Below, in pieces: positions 1 to 8,223 of a stretch of 64,000 nucleotides of DNA. A program made the translations under genes and the position numbers. Source of the DNA: Ignavibacteriales bacterium (lineage in GTDB: Bacteria > Bacteroidota > Ignavibacteria > Ignavibacteriales > Ignavibacteriaceae); assembly GCA_016707585.1 (NCBI GenBank), contig JADJHL010000005.1, positions 131,743-195,742 on the forward strand. Reading direction: 5' to 3'. The notes under the pieces were generated by a model. It had not been told where the DNA came from. It searched no databases and was given only the letters and a program-made list of their open reading frames with translations. The first letter of the stretch is position 1. Each line of letters opens with the position of its first letter.

Positions 1-768
1 GCAAGTTCAAATGTTCATCATTATGAGCAAGTTATAAAAGCCGCAAAAGCCGGGAAAAACATTCTTTGTGAAAAACCTCTTGCTATAACTTCTCAGCAAG
101 CTGAAGAAATGGTGAAAGTTTGTAAAGAGAACAATGTTTTGCTTGCTGTAAATTATGTCCATCGGTTTCATCCCTTAGTATTAAAAGCAAAAGAATTAAT
201 TGTTGATCAAAGACTTGGTAAACTTGTTTCAATCAATGTTCACTTTAATATTGATTTTCCTCCGGACAATAATTTTAGATTTAAAAAAGATTTAAGCGGC
301 GGTGGAGCGTTACGAGATATTGGAACTCATATGATTGATCTGTTAAGATATTTTGGAGGTGAGATTGAAAGTATTGATGGTGTTGTTGAAAATCTTATTT
401 ATCAAAGCGAAGTAGATGATTTTGCACTTGGAACTGTTAAATTTTCAAAAAGTGGATATGGTACTTTTAACGTTTCTTATAATAACAAAAAAGCTTTTAA
501 CAGGATAGAAATTCTTTGCCATAAAGGTGCAATAGCAATTGATAATCTAATCGGTAAAAAATTATTAGCACCCAAGCTTACAATTCTTTTAGAAGATGAA
601 ACAAGAAAGAGTTTTCGTAAGCGCGGAAATAAAATGGTATACGTGATCAAATCAGTTCAGAATTCTTTTCTGAAAAATGAAACTCCACATACAAGTGGTG
701 AAGATGGTTTGATTAATCTAAAACTTATGGAAGAACTGGAACAAAAATGTCTCCAAAGAAAAAGTTAG
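1..768 (+). CDS. Gfo/Idh/MocA-family oxidoreductase, C-terminal part (5' end outside window)
   Basis: The reading frame is open from base 1, so the gene begins upstream and about 255 residues are seen. Near the left edge ENILCEKP-like sequence (NILCEKPL) carries the EKP signature of the Gfo/Idh/MocA NAD(P)-dependent sugar dehydrogenases. Further on, GGGALRDIGTHMIDLLRYF is the typical second-domain helix with the conserved D and H. The substrate cannot be read from sequence, but such enzymes oxidise or reduce sugars or nucleotide sugars in the cytoplasm. The last 22 bases overlap the next gene, a class II aldolase, so the two are probably co-transcribed and may act in one sugar pathway. Confidence 0.88.
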   Translation, partial: ASSNVHHYEQVIKAAKAGKNILCEKPLAITSQQAEEMVKVCKENNVLLAVNYVHRFHPLVLKAKELIVDQRLGKLVSINVHFNIDFPPDNNFRFKKDLSGGGALRDIGTHMIDLLRYFGGEIESIDGVVENLIYQSEVDDFALGTVKFSKSGYGTFNVSYNNKKAFNRIEILCHKGAIAIDNLIGKKLLAPKLTILLEDETRKSFRKRGNKMVYVIKSVQNSFLKNETPHTSGEDGLINLKLMEELEQKCLQRKS

Positions 769-1400
769 TTGATATCTGTCATAAAGTTTATGCGAAAGGA
801 TTTGTTGCAGCTTATGATGGAAATATTTCTTGTAGAACAACTCAGAACACAGTTTTAATTACTCGTTCAGGAATTTGTAAAGGTGATGTTACCGAAAAGG
901 ATATTGTTGAAGTAGATTTGAATGGAAAAAATTTATCCGGCAATCAAAAAATATCTACCGAACATAAAATCCATCTTTACGCATATAAAAAGAGAAAAGA
1001 AGTTAACGCTGTAGTTCATTGTCATCCAACTTATGCAACAGCTTTTGCATTGATTGGTAAAGGTTTGGATAAGCATTATTTGCCTGAAGTGTTTTTAACT
1101 TTTGGCAAAATTCCTTTGTGTAAATATGCAACACCCTCAACAGATGGTGTTCATAAGAGTTTAGATCCATACATAGATTACGCCTGGGCTATGCTGCTAG
1201 AAAATCATGGTGCAGTAACGCTTGGTAAAAGTTTGGATGAAGCTTATTATAAAATGGAAAAGCTTGAACACGCTGCAAAAATAATTTTGTTAGCAAAAAC
1301 TATTGGGAAACCAAGAGAGCTTTCTAAAAAAAATATTAGCGATATTTTAAATATAGCCAAAAGCACTTACGGAATAGTACCGGATAAAAGAAATTTATAA
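747..1400 (+). CDS. Class II aldolase/adducin-family protein (fuculose-phosphate aldolase-like)
   Basis: 217 residues, the usual length of a single-domain class II aldolase. These zinc enzymes cleave sugar phosphates such as L-fuculose-1-phosphate or epimerise ribulose-5-phosphate. Zinc-ligand motifs are visible: HCHPTYATAFA around residue 92 and ENHGAVTLG around residue 152; AYDGNISCR near the N-terminus matches the phosphate-binding GN-S loop. The ATG lies within the upstream oxidoreductase gene (22-base overlap), which implies translational coupling. Family assignment is firm; the exact substrate is not known. Confidence 0.85.
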   Translation: MSPKKKLVDICHKVYAKGFVAAYDGNISCRTTQNTVLITRSGICKGDVTEKDIVEVDLNGKNLSGNQKISTEHKIHLYAYKKRKEVNAVVHCHPTYATAFALIGKGLDKHYLPEVFLTFGKIPLCKYATPSTDGVHKSLDPYIDYAWAMLLENHGAVTLGKSLDEAYYKMEKLEHAAKIILLAKTIGKPRELSKKNISDILNIAKSTYGIVPDKRNL

Positions 1401-1406
1401 TTCGAA

Positions 1407-1424
1407 CACAGACTTTAGTCTGTG
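1407..1424. repeat. Short palindrome, REP-like copy 1
   Basis: CACAGACTTTAGTCTGTG is an almost perfect 18-base palindrome in the gap between the aldolase and ddl. A second palindrome with the same arms lies 26 bases downstream. Paired copies like this are typical of REP-type intergenic palindromes. No T-tract follows, so a terminator role is not supported. Confidence 0.6.
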
Positions 1425-1449
1425 ATTGGTACAAAATTATTTATTTGAA

Positions 1450-1465
1450 ACAGACTAAAGTCTGT
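1450..1465. repeat. Short palindrome, REP-like copy 2
   Basis: ACAGACTAAAGTCTGT is a perfect 16-base palindrome whose arms match those at 1407-1424, with the central TTTA replaced by TAAA, i.e. the inverted orientation. Two closely spaced inverted copies resemble a bacterial interspersed mosaic element. It ends about 20 bases before the ddl start. Confidence 0.6.
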
Positions 1466-1485
1466 TCTACGAAAGAACATTACAA

Positions 1486-2487
1486 ATGGATAAAAAATTA
1501 AAAGTACTTTTGCTAGTCGGTGGAACTTCACCTGAACGAGAAGTTTCGAAAGGAACGGGTAAATCTGTTTATCAAGCTTTATTAAATCTTGGTTATGATG
1601 TTGTTGTAATTGATCCAGCTTATGGAATCAATCAACCATTTGAAGTTGAAGATTATTTTAAAGAAGATGATTACTCAGAAATATTAAATGAAAATTATCT
1701 TGATGCAGTTAATCTTATCTCAGCTGAACAAATAAGTGTGGCATTTTTAGCTTTGCACGGTAAATATGGAGAAGATGGAACAATACAATCATTGCTTGAG
1801 CTTAAAGGAATAAAGTACACAGGATCCAAAGCTTTATCCAGCGCAATAGCGATGGATAAAATTATGTCTAAGATTTTGTTTGAAGATAACAATGTTCCAA
1901 GTCCAAAATGGTTTCACTTTAAAATTGGTGAACAAACGACTGAAGAAGTTAACAGTAAAATAGAAAATATATTTGGATATCCGGCTGTTGTAAAACCAAA
2001 TGATCAAGGATCAACTGTTGGATTAACGATTTGTAAATCTTCTGATCAGCTTGCTGATGCTATACACAATGCGTTTGAATATTCTGATAGAATATTGGTT
2101 GAAGAATATATTCCCGGTAGAGAAGTAACAGTTGCAGTTATTAATGATGAAGCTTTACCTGTTTTAGAAATTAGACCAAAGCATGGAATTTATGATTATG
2201 AATGTAAATACACATCTGGAATGAGCGAATACATTGTGCCTGCTGATGTAGCTGATGATGTTGCAAAATCATTGCAAGAAATTGCTGTGCTTGCTTGTAA
2301 ATCTTTGCGATGTGAAGTTTATGCAAGAGTTGATTTTCGTTTGAGTCCTGAAAATAAAGTTTATGCTCTGGAAGTAAACACGTTGCCCGGAATGACATCA
2401 ACAAGTCTTGTTCCTAAAATGGCTAAGGCAGTTGGATTAACTTTTGAACAACTTGTAGAGAAAATAATTGCTCTTAGTATAAAATGA
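1486..2487 (+). CDS. ddl: D-alanine--D-alanine ligase
   Basis: 333 residues, normal for Ddl. The enzyme joins two D-alanines using ATP for the peptidoglycan stem peptide and acts in the cytosol. The N-terminal domain has GGTSPEREVSKGTG, with the conserved glutamate and serine. LHGKYGEDGTIQSLLEL contains the family HG..GEDG motif. The ATP-grasp part shows VKPNDQGSTVGL and the metal-binding EVNTLPGMTSTSLVPKMA. It ends 4 bases into the FtsB/DivIC-like gene (ATGA overlap), so the two form an envelope operon. Confidence 0.95.
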   Translation: MDKKLKVLLLVGGTSPEREVSKGTGKSVYQALLNLGYDVVVIDPAYGINQPFEVEDYFKEDDYSEILNENYLDAVNLISAEQISVAFLALHGKYGEDGTIQSLLELKGIKYTGSKALSSAIAMDKIMSKILFEDNNVPSPKWFHFKIGEQTTEEVNSKIENIFGYPAVVKPNDQGSTVGLTICKSSDQLADAIHNAFEYSDRILVEEYIPGREVTVAVINDEALPVLEIRPKHGIYDYECKYTSGMSEYIVPADVADDVAKSLQEIAVLACKSLRCEVYARVDFRLSPENKVYALEVNTLPGMTSTSLVPKMAKAVGLTFEQLVEKIIALSIK

Positions 2488-2780
2488 AATTTATAGAAAA
2501 TAAAAAAACAAGATTTTATATAATTACTGCTGTTGTAGTTATTGGAACATTGTATTTGTTGTTTAATAATTATGGAGTTGTAAAGTATGCCAAAGTTAAA
2601 AGTGATTTGGAAGATTTAAATTTAAGAATCACTCAACTTGAAGAAGAAAACAGAAAGCTTGAAGCAGAAATTGATTCATTAAAAAGAAACGTGCCTGCAA
2701 AGATTGAAAAGATTGCACGCGAAAAGTATGATATGATTAGACCTAATGAGAAAAAGATTGAGTTTAAAGCTGAAGAATAA
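2484..2780 (+). CDS. Septum formation initiator family protein (FtsB/DivIC-like)
   Basis: 98 residues with the classic FtsB/DivIC layout: a short cytoplasmic start, one membrane helix (about residues 11-29, FYIITAVVVIGTLYLLF), then a coiled coil rich in L, E and K (about 38-70), and a short extracytoplasmic end. Such proteins bridge FtsL and FtsQ in the divisome. The start overlaps the ddl stop by 4 bases, which fits a cell-wall and division operon. FtsB, DivIC and FtsL cannot be told apart safely at this length, so no symbol is given. Confidence 0.8.
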   Translation: MKFIENKKTRFYIITAVVVIGTLYLLFNNYGVVKYAKVKSDLEDLNLRITQLEEENRKLEAEIDSLKRNVPAKIEKIAREKYDMIRPNEKKIEFKAEE

Positions 2781-2825
2781 ATTCGAGTTCAAGATCAAGT
2801 TCAAGAATTGAACAAAATAATATTA

Positions 2826-4124
2826 ATGAATAATAAAATAAAAATTCCCACCACACCACTTGCAGAAAGAATTCGCCCGCAAATAATAATTGATTTTTTT
2901 GGGCAGCAGCATTTACTGGGTATCGGAAAACCAATTCGGTTGATGATTGAAAATGATACACCTTCTTCTTTTATTTTGTGGGGACCTCCCGGAACCGGAA
3001 AAACAACCATCGCAAAAATTATTGCAAATCAAACGCAAGCTGAGTTTTTTAAGATTAATGCTGTTTCAAGCGGAGTAAAAGATATTCGTGCAGTTATTGA
3101 TATTGGATCACGAAATAAAGATTTGAACAAACGCACAATTCTTTTTATTGATGAAATCCATCGTTTTAATAAAGCGCAGCAGGATGCTTTGTTAAGTTCA
3201 ATAGAATCCGGGGTTTTGATATTAATTGGTGCAACAACTGAAAATCCATCATTTGAAGTAATACCAGCTTTACGTTCTCGCGCAAGAGTTTTTATTCTTG
3301 AAGAATTATCCAAACAGGATTTGATCGATATATTAAAATCAGTAATAGAAAAAGATGAGTTTCTAAAACAGCTTAATATCAAATCTATTGATGAAGATTT
3401 TTTGATTTATCTTTCTGGCGGCGATGCAAGAATAATGTTAACAATATTTGAAGCTGCGGTGATTCAGGTAATTGATAAAGAAGAAATTGTCTTAACAAAA
3501 GAAATATTTGAGAACATCGTACAAAGAAAAAATATTTTATATGATAAAGGCGGCGAGGAACATTACAATGTAATTTCAGCATTCATAAAAAGTGTTCGCG
3601 GAAGTGATCCTGACGGGGCATTATACTGGATGGCAAGAATGTTAGAAGGCGGCGAAGATCCATTATTTATTGCAAGAAGATTAATTATTCTAGCATCGGA
3701 AGATATAGGAAATGCCTCACCAAATGCGCTCGTGTTAGCTGAAGCTGCTTTTAGTGCGATTCATAAAATTGGTATGCCGGAAGCAAGAATAATTTTAGCA
3801 CAATGTGTTACATACTTAGCTTCTCAGCCCAAAAGTAATGCATCATACATGGGAATTGAAAATGCACTCGAATCAGTTAGAAAAAATCCACTTGCTCCAG
3901 TTCCAAAACATTTGCGTAATGCTCCAACAAAACTGATGAAGGAAATTGGTTACGGAAAAGACTACAAATACGCACACGATTTTGAAAATCATTTTGTTGA
4001 AGAAAATTACTTGCCGGATGAATTGAAGAATAAACAATTCTACTTTCCGACAGAAAACGGTCAGGAAAAAAAGTTAAAAGATTGGTTAAAGTTTTTGTGG
4101 AAAACGAAGAAGAATTATAAATGA
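2826..4124 (+). CDS. rarA: Replication-associated recombination protein A (AAA+ ATPase)
   Basis: 432 residues from the ATG at 2826. The open frame extends to a TTG at 2808, but homologues begin close to the PLAERIRP motif, so the ATG is preferred. Walker A is WGPPGTGKTT (about 52-61) and Walker B ILFIDEIHRF (about 105-114); ATTENPSFE is sensor 1. The C-terminal MgsA/RarA region includes KSVRGSDPDGALYWMARML and EDIGNASP. RarA (MgsA/WRNIP1 family) acts at stalled replication forks with clamp-loader-like architecture. It converges with the minus-strand GT39-like gene, with no gap between the stop codons. Confidence 0.93.
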   Translation: MNNKIKIPTTPLAERIRPQIIIDFFGQQHLLGIGKPIRLMIENDTPSSFILWGPPGTGKTTIAKIIANQTQAEFFKINAVSSGVKDIRAVIDIGSRNKDLNKRTILFIDEIHRFNKAQQDALLSSIESGVLILIGATTENPSFEVIPALRSRARVFILEELSKQDLIDILKSVIEKDEFLKQLNIKSIDEDFLIYLSGGDARIMLTIFEAAVIQVIDKEEIVLTKEIFENIVQRKNILYDKGGEEHYNVISAFIKSVRGSDPDGALYWMARMLEGGEDPLFIARRLIILASEDIGNASPNALVLAEAAFSAIHKIGMPEARIILAQCVTYLASQPKSNASYMGIENALESVRKNPLAPVPKHLRNAPTKLMKEIGYGKDYKYAHDFENHFVEENYLPDELKNKQFYFPTENGQEKKLKDWLKFLWKTKKNYK

Positions 4125-5807
4125 TTATCTATTTCGTTTTAGAATAAAAATTGATTTTGTTTCCAATAAGGAGTTATAGGTAAACTCTTTATAAACAGAA
4201 TAATCAGGTAAGCTTCCAAAAGAAATTAAATAATCATCTTCTTGTACCCACCACCAGCTTTTATCATTGTTTATTTTGTAATTAGGATCATAAAAATTCC
4301 AGGCATTGAATTCAAAACCACCATCAATTTTATCTGGACTTATTTTTAATTCTTTTGTCAAATAATCAATTGTCTCCCATCTACACCTATTCCAAGAAAA
4401 ATAATTATGAGTTTCATATAAAGTAAAGAGAGATGTTATTATTATAAAACCAATCGAAACCCACTTTAAAAAATTATTTCGAATAGTTGGTTTATTTTGG
4501 TAAGTTCTTAAAAGTAAAAATAAAATTCCAGGTAGTACTTGGATAATATATCTGTCATAAAAATCTGCCAAACCTATAAAAATCAAAGTTAAAATAGTAC
4601 TAATAAAAACAAATGTTACTTGTTTTTCACAAGAAAAAGACTGTAATACTATTGTTTTTTTAATACAGTAATAGAAAGTAAAGGCAATTAGAATTAATCC
4701 TGCAATACCAATCACAGTAAATAATATCCAAACTAACAGAGGAATTTGGTTTAGATGATTTAACCCGAGTATATCCACATCTTTTAAAGTGGCAGGACCT
4801 AAACCATATGTCCATAAAATATTTGATCTTAATGGAAGTAATTTGTTAAAAGCGATTAATAAAAGAAGTGAAACGATAGTGAGTGAAAAGTAAACAACTA
4901 TACTAATTATTTTATGAGAAAAATTATAAGATTTTACTATCACATATGAATGATAGATAAGAAATGGGAATAAAAATAATCCAATATAAATAAATGCAAA
5001 AAAAATATTTTTTATAAGTGGAATTAATCCGAAAATATTTTGCTTTGAAAATGAATCAAAAAAATGACCCATGCGAGTATTACTAATCATTGGATCATCA
5101 ATTGAACTTTTAACTAGAAATTGAAAAACATAAAACGCGGTCATTAGAATGGTTACAAAAATAAGTGGGTATATTTTTTTAAAAAGTGAATTATCCTTCT
5201 GAAAAAAGTTTGTGAATGCGAATGCTACTAGAACGACTATTCCAATTTGTCTAATAAATGAAGCTACAAATATTGTTGCTATGCTTAGAAATAGATATAA
5301 CAGGCGTTGAGCCTTAAAATATTTAATAAAAAAGTATATGGAGATAGTTGAAAAAGTAAAGAATGGAATATCAGTCATAAAAGTGGCTGACAACAAAAAA
5401 TAAATAGGGTTAATTGCGATTAGTGAAGTAGCTAGAAATTTTAGAAATAGAGAATTTGTCACCTCACTAAAAATTAAGTAACAAAAAAATATTCCGACCA
5501 CGCTTAGCACAAGTGTAGATAATCTAAGAATCTCGAATGAAAAATCACCAGTAGAACAAAACAACGAACCCCAGTATATTTGTGAAATAACCGGCATACT
5601 TATCCACCCAGTAAGTTCCAATTTCCCGTCTTCAACAAGAGTTTTTACAGAATATGAATAGGACCAATCATCGTTTAATGGAAAGTTGCCACGCACATTA
5701 ACAAGAAGAACTAAAACAATCCAAAATAAAATAATTGCGCTTATTATTTTTATATCTGAACTACGGAATTTCATACTATTTAATTTGTTCAATGAAAGTG
5801 AAATCAC
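4125..5807 (-). CDS. GT39-like (ArnT/PMT-type) membrane glycosyltransferase
   Basis: 560 residues with about a dozen hydrophobic helices, the layout of polyprenyl-phosphate-dependent GT-C glycosyltransferases. FPLNDDWSYSYSVKTLVEDG near residue 33 is the first extracytoplasmic loop, with the catalytic acidic pair. A periplasmic C-terminal tail follows the last helix. Such enzymes transfer a sugar from a lipid carrier to lipid A, protein or glycan; the acceptor is unknown here. Its start overlaps the dprA stop by 4 bases, so it is probably the second gene of a dprA operon, although the functions look unrelated. Confidence 0.75.
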   Translation of the reverse strand: MISLSLNKLNSMKFRSSDIKIISAIILFWIVLVLLVNVRGNFPLNDDWSYSYSVKTLVEDGKLELTGWISMPVISQIYWGSLFCSTGDFSFEILRLSTLVLSVVGIFFCYLIFSEVTNSLFLKFLATSLIAINPIYFLLSATFMTDIPFFTFSTISIYFFIKYFKAQRLLYLFLSIATIFVASFIRQIGIVVLVAFAFTNFFQKDNSLFKKIYPLIFVTILMTAFYVFQFLVKSSIDDPMISNTRMGHFFDSFSKQNIFGLIPLIKNIFFAFIYIGLFLFPFLIYHSYVIVKSYNFSHKIISIVVYFSLTIVSLLLLIAFNKLLPLRSNILWTYGLGPATLKDVDILGLNHLNQIPLLVWILFTVIGIAGLILIAFTFYYCIKKTIVLQSFSCEKQVTFVFISTILTLIFIGLADFYDRYIIQVLPGILFLLLRTYQNKPTIRNNFLKWVSIGFIIITSLFTLYETHNYFSWNRCRWETIDYLTKELKISPDKIDGGFEFNAWNFYDPNYKINNDKSWWWVQEDDYLISFGSLPDYSVYKEFTYNSLLETKSIFILKRNR

Positions 5808-6925
5808 ATCAGCATAAACATTTTACCGGGCAATTGTTTTACCATTCCTTTAAACTCTAACGAAAGTAAATTAACAAGACAATCTGAAGTTGATAGATCA
5901 GTTTTCTCTGCAAGCTTATCAATGTGCAAAGGTTCATTTAGCAGACAATTGTAAATATTTTCTTCAAATATTGTTAAATCTTTTTGCTGTTTTGGAATAT
6001 TTTTACCAAGTACTGGTTTTAGTTTTAATTCGAGTTCTATTAAAATATCTTCAGCACTTTTAATTAGTTTGGCTTCACCACGCTGGATAAGCATGTTTGT
6101 TCCTTCGGATTGCTTAACACCAAGATTACCAGGAATTGCAAACACTTCACGATTCTGATCAAGTGCTAATCTTGCAGTTTGCATTGCACCGCCTGTTATT
6201 GCAGTTTCAATAACTAAAGTACCTAATGTTAAGCCTGAAATAATTCTGTTACGCTTAGGGAAATTTTCTGCATTTGGAAGTGTGCCCAGATTAAATTCAG
6301 AAATTATAACTCCATTTTCTTTAATCTCATTAAACAGTTTTTTATTTTCTGCAGGATAAATTACATCCAAACCAGAGCCTATAACAGCAATTGTTCTTCC
6401 ATTATTTTTTAATGCTGATGAATGTGCGACGGAATCTATTCCACGTGCAAGACCACTAACAATTGTAATGTTTTGTTCAACTAAATCACTTACAATTTTT
6501 TCTGCTTGAATTTTGCCATAGTTAGTCGGTTGTCTTGTTCCAACCACAGCAATTGAGTACTTATCTTTTTCGTCAAAATTTCCAAGCACATTTAGGACTA
6601 AAGGTGGATCATAAATTTTTTTTAGTAGTGGGGGAAAAGCTTCATCCCAAACAGTTATTATTCTACCTCCAAGTTTATCTAAAACTTTTAATTCCTTTTC
6701 CAGGAATTTTTGTATGGAATCTTTTTGTGAAGAGATTTTACGAATGCGTGATGCAAGCTCTTTACTTATACCTTCAGTTTCTATTAATTCTGAAGTTGAA
6801 GCAGAAAGTACATTAGATAGTTTTTTAAATCGAGCCAGAAGATTTCTGATCTTTGCGGGACCAATCCTATCAACAGATAAAAGAAGATAAAGATCAGTTA
6901 ATTGTTCAAAAGTAAGTTTGCCCAA
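5804..6925 (-). CDS. dprA: DNA-processing protein DprA/Smf
   Basis: 373 residues, full length. An N-terminal helix-hairpin-helix-like region (about 1-70) is followed by the Rossmann-type DprA core with VVGTRQPTNYG, VSGLARGIDSVAH and VIGSGLDVIYPAEN, then a C-terminal winged-helix domain. DprA binds incoming single-stranded DNA and loads RecA during natural transformation. Upstream is a REP-like repeat and then the DUF3098-like gene on the same strand; downstream it overlaps the glycosyltransferase gene. Confidence 0.95.
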   Translation of the reverse strand: MGKLTFEQLTDLYLLLSVDRIGPAKIRNLLARFKKLSNVLSASTSELIETEGISKELASRIRKISSQKDSIQKFLEKELKVLDKLGGRIITVWDEAFPPLLKKIYDPPLVLNVLGNFDEKDKYSIAVVGTRQPTNYGKIQAEKIVSDLVEQNITIVSGLARGIDSVAHSSALKNNGRTIAVIGSGLDVIYPAENKKLFNEIKENGVIISEFNLGTLPNAENFPKRNRIISGLTLGTLVIETAITGGAMQTARLALDQNREVFAIPGNLGVKQSEGTNMLIQRGEAKLIKSAEDILIELELKLKPVLGKNIPKQQKDLTIFEENIYNCLLNEPLHIDKLAEKTDLSTSDCLVNLLSLEFKGMVKQLPGKMFMLM

Positions 6926-6998
6926 TTTTTAACTGTGGATTGATTAATGAATAAATAGATAAACACCAAAATATTAACATAAAGTCTACTTCTCATTT

Positions 6999-7067
6999 GT
7001 CATTCCCACGCAAGTGGGAATCCATTTTGTTAATGCAGTTTTAGATTCCCGTTTTCACAGGAATGAC
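6999..7067. repeat. Two-hairpin REP/BIME-like element (GTCATTCC ... GGAATGAC)
   Basis: The element has terminal inverted arms GTCATTCC and GGAATGAC. Inside are a hairpin ATTCCCAC-GCAA-GTGGGAAT (7003-7020) and a second imperfect half (GATTCCCG...CAGGAATGAC, 7044-7067). The same general design, with a GTCATTCCC core, is widespread in bacterial intergenic regions and often linked to REP-associated transposases. It lies in the 156-base gap upstream of dprA; no transposase is in this window. Confidence 0.65.
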
Positions 7068-7081
7068 AAGAGCATAAGAAC

Positions 7082-7369
7082 CTAATTTTCAGTTATAACT
7101 GATTCTGTTTCTGCTACTGCTTTCTTACGATACAGTATTGAAGCAGGCATTACTACAACAAATCCAAGAAATAGTAATATTGGAGAAATTACAAGTGAAG
7201 ATGAACTATTCCATTCACCTTGACCCATAAAATAAAATCCAACAATTATTAAAAACATTCCTAATCCAAACAAAATATAATTAGTTCTCTCCCAATAAAT
7301 ATTAAAAGGAGAAGGAAGCGATTTTGCTGAACCGGTTTTTACATTTTTCTTTTTTGTTTTTACTGCCAT
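7082..7369 (-). CDS. DUF3098-like small membrane protein
   Basis: 95 residues: a lysine-rich cytoplasmic start (about 1-30), two membrane helices (YILFGLGMFLIIVGFYFMG at about 31-50 and a second at about 60-80), and a short polar tail. The N-Y-I-L...G-L...I-I-V-G-F pattern matches my memory of DUF3098, common in Bacteroidota and of unknown function. The ATG follows a possible CGGAG Shine-Dalgarno at 7373-7377. A structured leader with a terminator-like hairpin lies directly upstream. Confidence 0.65.
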   Translation of the reverse strand: MAVKTKKKNVKTGSAKSLPSPFNIYWERTNYILFGLGMFLIIVGFYFMGQGEWNSSSSLVISPILLFLGFVVVMPASILYRKKAVAETESVITEN

Positions 7370-7376
7370 AAATACT

Positions 7377-7465
7377 CCGGGTTTAAAATAAAAACCCGGT
7401 GAGGGGGATTCACCGGGCCTGACTCGTTCACATCAAAGGGCAGGGGAGAACCCTTTGAAAGAGTC
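7377..7465 (-). promoter_or_regulatory. Structured 5' leader with terminator-like hairpin upstream of the DUF3098-like gene
   Basis: On the minus strand, an outer stem GACTC/GAGTC (7461-7465 with 7421-7425) encloses a stem TCAAAGGG/CCCTTTGA (7451-7458 with 7433-7440). A GC-rich hairpin CCCGGTGA/TCACCGGG (7395-7417) then runs into TTTTTATTTT, as in an intrinsic terminator. Just 3' of it, AAACCCGGAG includes the likely Shine-Dalgarno and could pair with the ACCGGG arm of the hairpin. This looks like an attenuator or riboregulator. The 5' part also resembles small SRP RNA, but the diagnostic GGAA loop and AGCAGC are absent. Confidence 0.45.
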
Positions 7466-7517
7466 GATTGAAAAATAATTTGATAAATGTTATTTGTCAA
7501 GTATTATTTGTTATTAA

Positions 7518-7766
7518 TTATTTACTTATCTGATATACTATCTTTCGGATAGTATCAAACTGTAAATATGGATATTCTTCGCGAATTGCATCAATCGCGT
7601 CTCCGGCACTTAATTTTCCGGATCTTAGTTGCTTAAATTTCTTCCTTATCTGGTAATCTCTAACGGCTTTGTCATCAATTAAGCCGTGCGTATCCAGAAG
7701 ATCAAAAATATCATCACTGATAAGTTCAGATAATGGATTATCGATTTTTGCTTTTATTTCTCTCAT
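7518..7766 (-). CDS. Small protein of unknown function
   Basis: 82 residues from the ATG at 7766 (a GTG one codon earlier is possible). I do not recognise a family. The protein is charged and helical: an acidic N-terminal half, then IRKKFKQLRSGKLSAGDAI and a C-terminal YLQFDTIRKIVYQIS. The latter could be a helix-turn-helix-like or protein-binding segment; that is only a guess. A strong AGGAGG eight bases before the ATG supports real expression. It has its own leader region and a long gap separating it from the divergent polysaccharide locus. Confidence 0.6.
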   Translation of the reverse strand: MREIKAKIDNPLSELISDDIFDLLDTHGLIDDKAVRDYQIRKKFKQLRSGKLSAGDAIDAIREEYPYLQFDTIRKIVYQISK

Positions 7767-7774
7767 CACGCGTT

Positions 7775-7780
7775 CCTCCT
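7775..7780 (-). promoter_or_regulatory. Shine-Dalgarno AGGAGG
   Basis: A perfect AGGAGG on the minus strand sits eight bases before the ATG at 7766 and five before the GTG at 7769. The better spacing favours the ATG. It is among the strongest ribosome-binding sites in the window and the main evidence that the small unknown gene is real. Confidence 0.75.
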
Positions 7781-8223
7781 ATAAAGTTAGTGATTGCAGT
7801 TACCTAAAAGTACCGTATCAAATCGTATAAATAAATCTCCATTATTTGGTTGTGTAAAGATAACAAAAAACCGACCAGAGAAATTCCCTAAATCGGTACA
7901 TTTGCTACTCTGGTTAATTTTCTAACAATTAAATATTTAGACGAACGAAAATTAAAACTGTAGCAAATCGGTTATAAATTTTTTCCTTTGTTTTTAACTA
8001 ATGCAAATATTGACAGAAATAAGTAAAATGTCAAGGAAAATTTTTAACTGAAATAGTAAACTGATTATTATGATCTTTTAAGATCAGTTATGATCATAGT
8101 AAATCAGTCCAATCAGCGTACCAATTCTTAAGATTGATGTCCCTAATTATCATATCTTTAAAAGATGTTGTAAATTTGAATAGATTTAATCAAACATTTA
8201 CTGATTCAAATTTTAAACAATAT
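7781..8223. other. Divergent intergenic region with nested inverted repeats
   Basis: No convincing gene lies between the small minus-strand gene and the Gmd-like start. Inverted pairs include AACCGA (7869-7874) with TCGGTT (7968-7973), TTTGCTAC (7901-7908) with GTAGCAAA (7960-7967), and ACCAGAG with CTCTGGT between about 7873 and 7914. A second palindrome TGATCTTTTAAGATCA lies at 8071-8086. The region must carry promoters for both directions; I could not fix their boxes. A small structured RNA is possible but unproven. Confidence 0.4.

Noticed and set aside
1407..1465. CRISPR array or transcription terminator
   Set aside because: Only two short inverted copies are present, with no regular spacers and no T-tract.
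7377..7465. Small SRP RNA gene (ffs)
   Set aside because: The GTGAAC and GTCAGGCCCGG pieces fit, but the GGAA tetraloop and AGCAGC bulge that Ffh and FtsY recognise are missing, and the hairpin is symmetrical. Kept only as a structured leader.
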